Shown here: positions 35,301 to 40,242 of the stretch, piece by piece
Numbering within the stretch: the stretch's first letter is position 1
How the letters are laid out: every line of letters begins with the position of its first letter
Assembly (NCBI GenBank): GCA_027592025.1
Contig: JAQCIQ010000017.1
Span: 1-40,242, forward strand
Reading direction: 5' to 3'
Origin: Bacteroidota bacterium
Lineage (GTDB): Bacteria; Bacteroidota; Bacteroidia; Flavobacteriales; Flavobacteriaceae
Length of the DNA stretch: 40,242 bases
The notes under the pieces: generated by a model
What the model was told of the DNA's origin: nothing
What the model saw: only the letters and a program-made list of their open reading frames with translations
Database searches by the model: none
Translations under genes and position numbers: made by a program

Positions 35301-35470
35301 ACAAAAATGATTTTCGGATTGGAGACTACGGCATCAATAGCCGTGATTCGTCCGCTCATATTGGCAGGGCCAATGCTTCGAATTTTTAAATTCTCGAGAT
35401 CACCGAAATCCGAGTGCTGTGCATTAACAGTAAATGCAGAGATCAAAAAAAATGAAAGTAGAATACGCAT
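32396..35470 (-). CDS. Exported Asp-box beta-propeller protein (VPS10/sortilin-like, 'glycosyl hydrolase' family)
   Basis: 1024 residues with a signal peptide (ILLSFFLISAFTVNAQ). The first ~720 residues hold about eleven Asp-box motifs of the type SxDGGxxW: SENGGSAW, SNDGGKTW, TSDGGQHW, SEDGGQTW, SVDKGANW, TRDSGKTW, TDDFGETW and others. These build one or two beta-propellers. After it come a beta domain (about 740-880) and a helical C-terminal part (about 890-1024). Databases often name such proteins glycosyl hydrolases or VPS10-domain proteins, but no hydrolase residues can be assigned, and a binding or scaffolding role is as likely. There is no type IX sorting domain. It is divergent from the DUF885 gene, 120 bases apart. 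Confidence 0.85.
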   Translation of the reverse strand: MRILLSFFLISAFTVNAQHSDFGDLENLKIRSIGPANMSGRITAIDAVVSNPKIIFVGAASGGVWKSENGGSAWTPVFDEQPTQNIGALAIQQSDPKVIWVGTGEGNPRNSMNLGMGIFKSNDGGKTWQHLGLEATKTIHRIWIDPLDDQTVFVGALGDPFTPNEDRGLYKTSDGGQHWEKVLYTNSTSGIGDFVVDPNNANRMFAAMYDHRRTPFSFVSGGPGSGLYYSGDRGLSWKKLDSSSGLPEGELGRIGLAIAPSNSNRMYAKIEAQKNLLYRSEDGGQTWVVINDNPKFTNNRPFYFQDLAVDSENPDRLYNIYQPLSVSYDGGKNFDPKPMIPADETKGIHADFHAMWINPKDAQHFIIGGDGGLGITYDHGASWYFPENIPVAQFYHINVDYDTPFNVYGGMQDNGNWSGPAYTWKRGGIRTLYWQYLVGGDGFYISPDKGNSRFGFGTSQNGDLYRYDKVSGYYQSIAPQSTEIDAPLRFNWNAGFAKDPHDDHTVYYGSQYVHQSVDKGANWTIISPDLSTNNPEHQKGDYGGLTLDISGAENYNSILAIAPSHSNKNLLWVGTDDGQVQLTRDSGKTWTNLTANVKGLPEGSWIARIHASRYDEQTAWLVVNNYRQGDYAPYLFRTDDFGETWFRVVDNMDVKGYALSFVQDPVEPNLLFLGTENGLWMSANQGDDWTQVKNGFPSVSTMDLVIQEKESALVIGTFGRAIWVMDDLTSLRYLMANKPTQSITALPVNEVVQVKGLFIAPPGNIWTGFHTTFEGENRVFQKAELPVFLATEPQENDSITVTIEDAKGQFVNTVSGTGLNRGLNYLIWNLDEKPTYLPGSWVHEESRGIPVLPGVYTLKFQYRGQTSLSTVEIVADPRFEIENTVDLELYRYQKAVNDQVVKLSYLLGKTEAWNKEIKEKQDALEQRRATNEKSKTVLKNLQSQLTALNLKTLDKPVDRQVGAWQSSKITAYSAVEQALKASSSRMTVPSVQDWKRVDLAEQLVKEFEKAVTQFERQEWVKFKK

Positions 35471-35590
35471 AAGTTTAAACCGTTTTCTGGTCTTTACAAT
35501 ATAGTTATATTTTGTTACTTTTATAAAGTATATTTCAAAGCCTTACTTTACTTAATGTCAGAGGCTCGAAATATTTCTTAATTCCTTTTC

Positions 35591-37255
35591 ATGAAAAATT
35601 GCGGTCTTTTATTCATCTTGATTATGGCACTAATCTTCCAATCCACATCTGCTCAAGATCAATACAATGCTTCTCAAAGTGCCTCAGAACTTATTCAACT
35701 GTTTGACGATTGGCGTTCTTTTGAGCAACCGCCATTACAAAATGGGATTCCTGATTATTCTCAAACAAGTTTTGACAAGAGATGGCCTCAATTTCAGGCT
35801 CTTAAAACCCGTTTAGAAAATCTTCCCAAGGAACAATGGCCGACCAGTCAGCAAATCGATTGGCACATCCTTTGGGCAGAAATGAATGGTTACATCTTTA
35901 ACTGTAAGGTTTTGAAACCATGGGAAAGAGATCCTGCCTTTTACAAATCCATCTGGAACGATCAAAGTGACGTTCCAGCCCACGAAGGACCAACACATCA
36001 TGCGGTCACTGAGGTTTGGCATTACAGCTTCCCTTTGGATCAAGCTTCTTCCAAAAAAATGGTCGCCTCTATACAAATCATTCCGGGGTTGTACGCTCAA
36101 GCCAAGAAGAATTTGACTGGCAATGCCCGTGATTTATGGATCGCTGGAATCAGAGATCACCAGGGTCAGTACAAGGATTTGGAAGCGCTTTTATTGGCTC
36201 CTGGTGTTGGTCAAAACACCGCCCTAGTATCGGTCATTCATGAAGCGATGAAATCTACTGAGGATTTTGTTAACTGGCTGACCAAAGAAGGCAGAACCAA
36301 AACTGGGTCATCAGGCATTGGCAAAGAAAACTATACTTGGTATCAGCAGAACGTGCATTTAGTGCCCCTCACTTGGGATGATGAAGTAATGATACTCAAA
36401 CGCGAGCTTGCACGCGCATGGTCTAGTTTGAAATTGGAAGAACATCGCAACCGAAAACTGCCTCCTATGAAGGATGCGGATTCTGAAGAAGCTTATCAAC
36501 TTTTGGCGGAAAGTGCTGCCAAAGAATTTCTGGATTTTTTAAAAGACAATGACATTGTCAGTGTAGAAGATTATTTTGCGCCTGCTCTAAATCCTCATCT
36601 GGGTCGATACATTCCTGTTGAAAAAAGGAACTTTTTTTGGATAACGGCCCACTATGACCCCAAACCATTATACTCACATTTTTACCATTGGTTTGAACTG
36701 GCACGAATGGAGCAAGATCCTCATGAAAATCCCATCAGGAAAAACGCCTTATTGTACAACATTTTTGACTCGAGAAATGAAGGCTTGGCAACCGCCGTCG
36801 AAGAAATGTTCATGCATGCAGGTTTATATGACAACAGCCCGCGATCTCGCGAGATCGTTTATATTCTAATTGCCCAGAGAGCCGCCAGAGGACTGGGATC
36901 ATTATATGCCCATGCCAATATGATGACCATGGAAGAAGCCGGTAAAATTCATTCGGAATACACGCCAAGAGGTTGGATGAAAACCGAAAAGGACTTATTG
37001 ATTTTTGAACAGCAACTGTACCTCAGACAGCCTGGCTATGGCACCAGTTATATTACTGGCAAATATTTACTTGAAGAAACAATGGCGGAAGTCGCTCGAG
37101 TGCAAGGTCAAGATTTTACGCTAAAGCAATTTTTTGATTCCCTGACCAGTTTAGGCAATATGCCGATATCCTTGGGAAATTGGGAAATGACAGGATCGGG
37201 CGAAGCCTTAAACCAAATAACCTCATCGTACAAAGAGCTCGAAGAGGGTCAATAA
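35591..37255 (+). CDS. Exported DUF885-family protein, lacking the usual HExxPGH motif
   Basis: 554 residues with a signal peptide (LFILIMALIFQSTSAQ). The C-terminal half follows the DUF885 pattern: RNEGLATAVEEMFMHAGLY (about 395, the EGWAxYxE segment), RAARGLGSLYAH, and the tail YITGKYLLEETMAEV...FTLKQFFDSLTSLGNMPI. DUF885 proteins are putative metallopeptidases with HExxPGHxxQ just before EGWA. At that place this protein has SHFYHWFELARMEQDP. It does contain HEGPTHH (131-137), but in the N-terminal part. It may be an inactive or differently specialised relative. A 9-bp stem hairpin follows the gene. Confidence 0.72.
   Translation: MKNCGLLFILIMALIFQSTSAQDQYNASQSASELIQLFDDWRSFEQPPLQNGIPDYSQTSFDKRWPQFQALKTRLENLPKEQWPTSQQIDWHILWAEMNGYIFNCKVLKPWERDPAFYKSIWNDQSDVPAHEGPTHHAVTEVWHYSFPLDQASSKKMVASIQIIPGLYAQAKKNLTGNARDLWIAGIRDHQGQYKDLEALLLAPGVGQNTALVSVIHEAMKSTEDFVNWLTKEGRTKTGSSGIGKENYTWYQQNVHLVPLTWDDEVMILKRELARAWSSLKLEEHRNRKLPPMKDADSEEAYQLLAESAAKEFLDFLKDNDIVSVEDYFAPALNPHLGRYIPVEKRNFFWITAHYDPKPLYSHFYHWFELARMEQDPHENPIRKNALLYNIFDSRNEGLATAVEEMFMHAGLYDNSPRSREIVYILIAQRAARGLGSLYAHANMMTMEEAGKIHSEYTPRGWMKTEKDLLIFEQQLYLRQPGYGTSYITGKYLLEETMAEVARVQGQDFTLKQFFDSLTSLGNMPISLGNWEMTGSGEALNQITSSYKELEEGQ
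36842..36857. other. 16-bp perfect palindrome inside the DUF885 gene
   Basis: CGATCTCGCGAGATCG equals its own reverse complement. It is in frame within the codons for PRSREIV, so it may be coincidence of coding. Confidence 0.5.
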
Positions 37256-37294
37256 ATCCAAAATTTATTGGAATTTTGCCATTTGGCTTGATAG

Positions 37295-37325
37295 GTCAGA
37301 AGACCTCTATTTTCCATCTTCTGAC
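37295..37325. terminator. Hairpin after the DUF885 gene
   Basis: GTCAGAAGA (37295-37303) pairs perfectly with TCTTCTGAC (37317-37325) across a 13-base loop. There is no T tract after it, so termination is uncertain. It lies 31 bases before the -7 element of the next operon. Confidence 0.4.
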
Positions 37326-37355
37326 ATATTTAAGCGATAATCCGATCAATACGTC

Positions 37356-37363
37356 TACTTTCG
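37356..37363 (+). promoter_or_regulatory. Possible -7 promoter element of the DoxX-like pair
   Basis: TACTTTCG fits TAnnTTTG with one mismatch and ends only 4 bases before the ATG at 37368, predicting a leaderless or nearly leaderless transcript. Confidence 0.45.
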
Positions 37364-37367
37364 CCAA

Positions 37368-37712
37368 ATGATAGTGACCTTAATTCGATTTTTTTCTGGG
37401 ATTTCCCACATGATCTACGGTGCATTGGCCCTGTTCATGCCTTTTTATATTGAGGAATTTACCAGATATGGTTTTTCTGACTACAGAATCGCCATAGCCT
37501 TGGCTCAAATCATCGGAGGAGTTGGACTTTTGCTGCCCAGTCCCTTTATGAAAATCAGAATAGCCAGTGCAGGACTGTTGCTAGTGATGATGGGAGGCGC
37601 CCTCCTGACACGCATCTCTATTCAAGACAGTTTGGAAAAGTCTTTGCCTGCTTTGGCTTATTTATTAATAAATTCAATTATTTTTATAAACAGTATAAAA
37701 AAAATCAAATGA
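37368..37712 (+). CDS. Small DoxX-like membrane protein, first of an overlapping pair
   Basis: 114 residues with four hydrophobic helices (about 5-25, 43-57, 64-80, 92-110). The opening FFSGISHMIYGALALFMPFYIEEF and the second-helix AQIIGGVGLLLP follow the DoxX-like pattern. Its stop overlaps the start of the next gene by 4 bases (ATGA at 37709-37712), so the two products are made together and may form a heteromer. Function unknown. Confidence 0.7.
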   Translation: MIVTLIRFFSGISHMIYGALALFMPFYIEEFTRYGFSDYRIAIALAQIIGGVGLLLPSPFMKIRIASAGLLLVMMGGALLTRISIQDSLEKSLPALAYLLINSIIFINSIKKIK

Positions 37713-38086
37713 AAAACATAAAACATCTTCTCATGTTGGTCGTATCTGCGGTGGTACTCAATGTGTGGTTTTTTCGCTTCAACCGTGAAACGATTTATAG
37801 GGGTGGCAAAGCCACCAATATGATAGAAGAATTTGCTGCCTACGGACTGGGCGAAAATCTGGTCTATTTGGTTGGTGGTCTTAAAGTTTTGGCTGCCTTG
37901 GGGCTTCTTGTAGGTTTTGTTTACAAAAAGGCCATCATGCCTTCAGCGGCCTTAATGGCAGTGATGATGTTGGGGGCTATTGGAATGCATTTCAAGATAT
38001 GCGACGCTGCAATCACCTATTTGCCAGCAGGCTTGATGTTGACTTCGTGCTTAGCCATACTGTATCTTCAGAAAAAAACGGCATAG
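37709..38086 (+). CDS. DoxX-like membrane protein, second of the pair
   Basis: 125 residues with four hydrophobic helices and the DoxX-like features YLVGGLKVLAALGLLVGF and SAALMAVMMLGAIGMHF (a His near the end of helix 3). Before them sits a polar FRFNRETIYRGGKATNMIEEFAAYGL segment. Two cysteines (ICDAAITYL, LTSC) follow. Translation is probably coupled to the previous gene by the 4-base overlap. Likely an inner-membrane redox-related accessory protein; the partner is unknown. Confidence 0.75.
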   Translation: MKNIKHLLMLVVSAVVLNVWFFRFNRETIYRGGKATNMIEEFAAYGLGENLVYLVGGLKVLAALGLLVGFVYKKAIMPSAALMAVMMLGAIGMHFKICDAAITYLPAGLMLTSCLAILYLQKKTA

Positions 38087-38122
38087 TCTAATTAGACCGA
38101 AATGCAATAACCTCCGTTCAGG

Positions 38123-38143
38123 CAAAGCTATTGAGTAGCTTTG
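38123..38143. terminator. Hairpin between convergent genes
   Basis: CAAAGCTA-TTGAG-TAGCTTTG, a perfect 8-bp stem with a 5-base loop, followed by TGTGTGT, not a T tract. Just left of it GTCTAATTAGAC (38086-38097) is a perfect palindrome that overlaps the DoxX-like gene's stop region. Confidence 0.5.
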
Positions 38144-38153
38144 TGTGTACAGT

Positions 38154-38183
38154 CATGACCTTTAGTTTGTTGCCAAAGTCATG
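38154..38183. terminator. Second hairpin between convergent genes
   Basis: CATGAC-c-TTT (38154-38163) pairs with AAA-GTCATG (38175-38183), a 9-bp stem with one bulged base. It lies just before the end of the leftward NlpC/P60 gene and may serve as its terminator. Confidence 0.45.
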
Positions 38184-38188
38184 TTAGC

Positions 38189-38770
38189 CTAGTCAATTGG
38201 GATATCTGGTTTGGACAACACCCTTGAAACTTCCTCCTTTGGTAATTTTGCTACAAATAATAATCTTGGGGTAAAATAACTGCTGTCATTGAAGGTTTCA
38301 ATGATAATCCCTCTACTGTTAGTGCTGTGCATCATTTCTATACGTTCTCCGTCCACCTTAGTAACTAGGGCAACATGACCCACTCTGTCGCTTTTTCGAC
38401 TTCGGCCTTGAAAAAACATCAAATCACCTTGCTGAAGTTGATCAATCGTGGTTTTTTCAACAAAATTGGCCTGACTGGCAGACGTTCTTGGCAAATCGAC
38501 TCCAAACTCCTGATACACGTGCCTAACAAATCCCGAGCAGTCCAAACGACTGCCGTCCGCAATCTGAAATCGGTAAGGTTTGCCCAAATAGGTCTTTCCA
38601 AAATTGATGATAGAATCGATCCTTGAAACTGGCGCATCAAGCTCTATTGGATCAATTTGACGGACCAAACTATCCATGGCTATGGCCGTTTCTACCATAT
38701 TTTGAGCGCTGACCGTTGAGACCGTAAGGAGTGCCGCGAGCGTTAAACCGATAAAAAGTCTTGTACTCAT
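38189..38770 (-). CDS. Exported NlpC/P60-family peptidoglycan hydrolase
   Basis: 193 residues with a signal peptide (LTLAALLTVSTVSAQ). The NlpC/P60 catalytic triad is complete: Cys78 in RLDCSGFVRHVY, His132 in VGHVALV and His148 in MMHSTNSRG. GKPYRFQ before and LPRTSASQ after the Cys are also typical. Such enzymes cut gamma-D-Glu-diaminopimelate or related bonds in the stem peptide, for cell-wall turnover. No cell-wall-binding domain is present. A TAGTTTAT element about 20 bases upstream of the ATG resembles, but does not match, the -7 consensus. Confidence 0.88.
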   Translation of the reverse strand: MSTRLFIGLTLAALLTVSTVSAQNMVETAIAMDSLVRQIDPIELDAPVSRIDSIINFGKTYLGKPYRFQIADGSRLDCSGFVRHVYQEFGVDLPRTSASQANFVEKTTIDQLQQGDLMFFQGRSRKSDRVGHVALVTKVDGERIEMMHSTNSRGIIIETFNDSSYFTPRLLFVAKLPKEEVSRVLSKPDIPID

Positions 38771-39106
38771 TGAACTTTGTGATAAACTATTTTAAAATGT
38801 CATGAAGGCAGTAATGGCTAAACATCTATTGGCCAGCAGTGTACCAAATCCTTCTCTTATTTTAGTCGCGCAATGTAAAAAATTAATTACTTTAAATTTT
38901 AAACCTGATTTCGATCCATTAAAGGATCGGTTCTTACCGCGTACCGCCATTCTTAGAGACTTTTTTTGTTCGAAACTATCGATTGCTACGGTCAATCCAA
39001 ATAGACAAAGCCCTCGTCCTTTACCAGTCTCCTTAAATTCTAAGTTGAAACCCAATTATCAATGAAAAGGAATCGAGTTCAAGAACTAATATAAATCCAT
39101 TGGGCA
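38771..39106. other. Stretch without a supported gene
   Basis: About 335 bases. Open frames of 87 codons exist on both strands (38802-39065 rightward, 38792-39055 leftward), but neither has a recognisable domain, signal peptide or promoter, and they exclude each other. A small hairpin, CGATCC-attaaa-GGATCG, lies at 38912-38929. It may be decayed sequence. Confidence 0.4.
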
Positions 39107-39217
39107 TTAAGACTCTTTGTTTCGCTTTTTTGATTTGCCCAACACAATTTTAAAATAGAAGTACACGTAAATGATAAAGATAACGGTGCCGACAACAAAC
39201 ATGAATTGATTTTGCAT
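39107..39217 (-). CDS. Tiny membrane protein (36 residues)
   Basis: ATG at 39217, stop TAA at 39107-39109. One membrane helix, FMFVVGTVIFIIYVYFYFKIVL, is followed by a strongly basic tail KSKKRNKES, which places the C-terminus in the cytoplasm. It starts 7 bases after the stop of the 57-residue membrane protein upstream, so both belong to one transcript. Codon use looks normal and the helix-plus-basic-tail plan is typical of real small proteins. Function unknown. Confidence 0.6.
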   Translation of the reverse strand: MQNQFMFVVGTVIFIIYVYFYFKIVLGKSKKRNKES

Positions 39218-39224
39218 AATATAC

Positions 39225-39398
39225 CTATTTATCGTCTCTTCTCCTTTGTCTTATGGCAATCGCAAATGCCAAGATGGTCACAGGCCACAAGCCTACATAC
39301 ATCCCCTCCATTTCATGCCCTGAAAACCAAAGGGCTATGGAATACAGAAAGCTAAAAAAGGCAAGAATTATTGGATAGTATTTTTCTAAGAATTTCAT
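39225..39398 (-). CDS. Small membrane protein (57 residues)
   Basis: ATG at 39398, stop TAG at 39225-39227. Two helices, YYPIILAFFSFLYSIALWF and GLWPVTILAFAIAI, are joined by a short loop GHEMEGMYVG and followed by the basic tail RQRRRDDK. The motif EGMYVGLWPVTIL resembles tiny proteins that accompany sodium/solute symporters in Bacteroidota, but no symporter lies nearby. It leads a two-gene unit with the 36-residue protein. Start and frame are supported by the hydrophobic/basic layout only. Confidence 0.6.
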   Translation of the reverse strand: MKFLEKYYPIILAFFSFLYSIALWFSGHEMEGMYVGLWPVTILAFAIAIRQRRRDDK

Positions 39399-39589
39399 CT
39401 TCTTTTTTGATAAACTTAAATAAAATATTCTGTTTTAGCTAATTAATACAATCAATTTTAAAAAACAACTGTATTAAAGTAATTCCGAAATTAAGCATGA
39501 TTGAAACAAAATGATAGAGCGGCCTGGATGCACCTGCTCAATACATTCCATGACCAAGGTGCCAAGGATCTCAGAACAATAAGTGACGT

Positions 39590-39982
39590 TTAGTTGCAGG
39601 TCGATCCTAATCTGTAGAGATAATATGGATTTTGCGATTGAACCAAGACCCTATCGCCATCGCAGTCAAATGTGAGTGGGGCAACCAATTCGTTCCCAAA
39701 ATTTAAATCAATCGTCAGAATACCGTCTTCAAAGGTATAGTTGTTTGTTCCGGGAATGTGGTTTCCATCACCCGCCTCAAAAGATTCATATTGAGCTTGG
39801 CAGTCCCCTTCAACACAATAGTAGGTGTAACGGATTCCACTTTCAAAGATGTATATGGTATTTAACCCGACTTCATAAAGCCATTTACCTTCAATAGTAT
39901 ATGTTGCTAATGGACTGTCTTCAGAATCATCACTGCTACAAGCAAAGACGAGTAAAGCAGAAAGTAAGAGTAGTTTTCTCAT
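39590..39982 (-). CDS. Small lipoprotein, member of a tandem pair
   Basis: 130 residues. The lipobox LVFAC lipidates Cys15, followed by SSDDSEDS, an acidic tether usual in Bacteroidota. The body reads TIEGKWLYEVGLNTIYIFESG (a lipocalin-like opening, G-x-W), then paired cysteines in YYCVEGDC and the ending TFDCDGDRVLVQ...YRLGSTCN. The strand-rich layout and G-x-W start suggest a small lipocalin-like barrel. The partial gene at the window edge ends in a clearly related sequence, so the two are tandem paralogues. A TAGTTTCG element lies 28 bases upstream. Confidence 0.7.
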   Translation of the reverse strand: MRKLLLLSALLVFACSSDDSEDSPLATYTIEGKWLYEVGLNTIYIFESGIRYTYYCVEGDCQAQYESFEAGDGNHIPGTNNYTFEDGILTIDLNFGNELVAPLTFDCDGDRVLVQSQNPYYLYRLGSTCN

Positions 39983-40010
39983 TTTGAAGGAGTTGTTTAA
40001 GTAATCTTAA

Positions 40011-40018
40011 CGAAACTA
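40011..40018 (-). promoter_or_regulatory. Possible -7 promoter element of the small lipoprotein gene
   Basis: Read leftward, TAGTTTCG fits TAnnTTTG with one mismatch, 28 bases before the ATG at 39982. Confidence 0.4.
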
Positions 40019-40137
40019 AGCTAATAAAACCAATTATCGCATAAAATCAACAAAATATTACTCCTAAACGATTGAACTAAAGGGAATGAGCGCTGAAAAG
40101 AAATAGCTGAATTAAAAGGAGAGGATATGCCTTTGGT

Positions 40138-40242
40138 CTAATTGCAGTCAGAACTTAACCTCCAAAGTTTACCCCCATTTTCAAATAGCATTATACCACC
40201 ATCACATTCAAATGTAACTTCTAGAGGTATTCCATCAATTGT
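40138..40242 (-). CDS. C-terminal end of a second small lipoprotein (5' end outside window)
   Basis: The frame is open from the window edge to TAG at 40138-40140: TIDGIPLEVTFECDGG, then IMLFENGGKLWRLSSDCN. It aligns with the end of the neighbouring lipoprotein (LTIDLNFGNELVAPLTFDCDG ... YRLGSTCN), including both cysteines and the final CN. It is therefore probably a diverged duplicate read in the same direction. Confidence 0.75.
   Translation of the reverse strand, partial: TIDGIPLEVTFECDGGIMLFENGGKLWRLSSDCN

Noticed and set aside
39480-39590. Leftward open run downstream of the lipoprotein gene (QLNVTYCSEILGTLVMECIEQ...)
   Set aside because: About 40 codons with no separate start, promoter or recognised family; it overlaps the end of the lipoprotein in another frame. 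Could be a frameshifted tail but is more likely chance.
1-40242. CRISPR array, rRNA, tRNA, insertion sequence, prophage
   Set aside because: No regularly spaced direct repeats, cloverleaf, transposase or phage gene was recognised on either strand.

Overview
The window looks like a chromosomal segment of a Bacteroidota bacterium, most likely a (marine) member of the Flavobacteriia. The reasons are: a type IX secretion adhesin with a gliding-motility C-terminal domain paired with a PorP/SprF-like barrel; several copies of the Bacteroidota -7 promoter element TAnnTTTG; no obvious Shine-Dalgarno sequences; and many signal peptides ending in -AQ, -GQ or -SQ. I see no rRNA, tRNA, CRISPR array, insertion sequence or integrase gene.

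Layout. (1) 1-1400: an AT-rich accessory patch with a truncated membrane-protein gene, an SdpI-family gene and a small exported protein. The exported-protein gene lies between two large imperfect palindromes of one family, arranged like a gene-cassette array. (2) 1520-6544: an M1-type metallopeptidase, a strong bidirectional terminator, then leftward genes for a two-domain NTF2/SnoaL-like protein, AMP nucleosidase, a LETM1-like small protein and a DoxX protein. (3) 6600-14522: a rightward metal-efflux operon (probably Cu/Ag): HYC_CC_PP protein, CusA-type RND pump, TolC-type channel, DUF3347 lipoprotein, and a CusB-type adaptor with its own metal-binding and DUF3347 domains. (4) 14523-20186: a damaged leftward rhodanese/carbonic anhydrase locus in which the first ~50 codons of a beta-carbonic anhydrase are joined to the last part of an outer-membrane barrel gene; then a rightward penicillin-acylase-family gene, and a leftward SulP anion transporter with a small exported protein upstream. 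(5) 20368-26685: a TlpA-like lipoprotein, a terminator, and a leftward two-gene unit of a 1322-residue type IX secretion cargo and its PorP/SprF partner. (6) 26975-32385: DUF3575 protein, an unrecognised membrane protein, an exported SOUL protein, and an APC permease tightly coupled to an aldo/keto reductase-RidA fusion. (7) 32396-38770: an Asp-box (VPS10/sortilin-like) beta-propeller protein divergent from a DUF885 protein, two overlapping DoxX-like genes and an NlpC/P60 hydrolase. (8) 38771-40242: two tiny membrane-protein genes and a tandem pair of related small lipoproteins, the second cut by the window edge.

The strongest candidates for something unusual are the cassette-like palindromes at 558-686 and 1261-1390, the carbonic anhydrase/barrel deletion scar at about 15231-15241, and the aldo/keto reductase-RidA fusion whose RidA part lacks the catalytic arginine. 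All family names come from motif reading by eye; no database search was run.
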